From: Lujinxingiaceae bacterium
GTDB taxonomy: Bacteria > Myxococcota_A > Bradymonadia > Bradymonadales > Bradymonadaceae
Direction of reading: 5' to 3'
NCBI GenBank assembly: GCA_013697635.1
Contig: JACCWM010000203.1
Location: 1-49,704, forward strand
Length of the DNA stretch: 49,704 nt
Below the pieces are notes generated by a model. It was not told the origin of the DNA. It saw only the letters and a list, made by a program, of their open reading frames with translations, and searched no databases. Position numbers and translations under genes: made by a program. Position 1 is the first letter of the stretch; every line of letters begins with the position of its first letter. Shown in pieces: positions 49,443 through 49,704 of this stretch.

Positions 49443-49704
49443 CTAGCGCTGCGAGGGCCCGCTGCCAAGTCTCTTGGATCGAACTCGGGCGCTTCGAGCC
49501 GTAGATAGCGGTTGCCGGCGAATCAATGGTATGGGTGGGTTGTAGTGCGGTAAGGCTTTGTGGTTGTGGAGGTGTCGGCCAAAGACCTGGACCCATTCAC
49601 CAAAGGCCAGATTCGTCGTGATGATCGTCGAGACGCGCTCGTAGCGCTCGGCCAGCAGATTAAAAAGTAGCTCGCCCTCCTGGCGACTAAAGGGCACGAA
49701 ACCA
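49443..49704 (-). pseudogene. istB: IstB-like transposition helper, truncated (IS21 family)
   Basis: The minus strand enters from the right edge with 'GFVPFSRQEGELLFNLLAER' followed by 'YERVSTIITTNLAFGEWVQ'. This is the C-terminal part of IstB, the ATPase that helps the IS21 transposase choose a target. In intact IstB this is followed by about 'FGDAxLTxALLDRLTHHCHI'; here the reading changes after 'VQVFG' to an unrelated Arg/Pro-rich tail that stops at 49443. So the element is broken at this end, and its remainder lies outside the window. I see no terminal inverted repeat in the 43 bp to the next gene. Confidence 0.78.

Overview
The window is a GC-rich bacterial chromosome segment with almost no RNA, phage or plasmid features. 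Several traits point to a Myxococcota/deltaproteobacterial-type organism, possibly of the Bradymonadia kind. These are about fifteen predicted lipoproteins with acidic Asp/Ala/Thr/Pro spacers after the lipobox, a MYXO-CTERM-like C-terminal anchor, Stig1-like and Kazal cysteine-rich modules, RCC1 repeats, an AgmX/PglI-like domain, and a mevalonate-pathway GHMP kinase. The taxonomic placement is inference from protein style; no marker gene is present.

Layout. 1-4338: a tightly coupled operon with two FtsX/LolC-type ABC permeases (the first cut by the window edge), a LolD/MacB-type ATPase and an outer-membrane barrel. 4425-6254: a conserved methyltransferase-like protein. 6279-10139 (minus): two tandem paralogous cysteine-rich lipoproteins. 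10381-11711: a cytosolic solute-binding-fold protein convergent with an OsmC peroxidase. 11853-14960 (minus): a large lipoprotein joining a VanY-type peptidase to CWB2 repeats. 15142-19126: a divergent pair of beta-helix lipoproteins and a small lipoprotein. 19123-20670 (minus): an unrecognised protein. 20800-24951: a metzincin-like lipoprotein, a barrel lipoprotein and another secreted protein. 24998-29666: SDR oxidoreductase, GHMP (probably phosphomevalonate) kinase, a DUF4388/J-like/TPR protein and an RlmG-type rRNA methyltransferase. 29729-32656: a hybrid sensor kinase and a DUF2945 protein. 32790-38408: surface/outer-membrane proteins, including a MYXO-CTERM protein and a triple-Kazal lipoprotein. 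38409-39212: decayed DNA with a frameshifted lipoprotein pseudogene. 39213-41906 (minus): a three-gene operon ending in an M23 peptidase. 42004-46863: a repeat-spacer lipoprotein, an unusual pirin and an RCC1 lipoprotein. 46947-47210: a dehydrogenase remnant. 47239-49399 (minus): spermidine-synthase-like protein, alpha/beta hydrolase and a membrane protein. 49443-49704: a broken IstB transposition gene entering from the right edge.

Most of the window serves the cell envelope: export machinery, peptidoglycan-active enzymes (M15 and M23), outer-membrane barrels and many lipoproteins of unknown ligand. I did not find a CRISPR array, rRNA, functional tRNA, prophage or convincing defence island. 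The strongest candidates for something unusual are the VanY-CWB2 lipoprotein, the pirin gene with an internal Tat/lipoprotein signal, the tandem cysteine-rich lipoproteins and the triple-Kazal protein. No single new system is demonstrated by the sequence alone.
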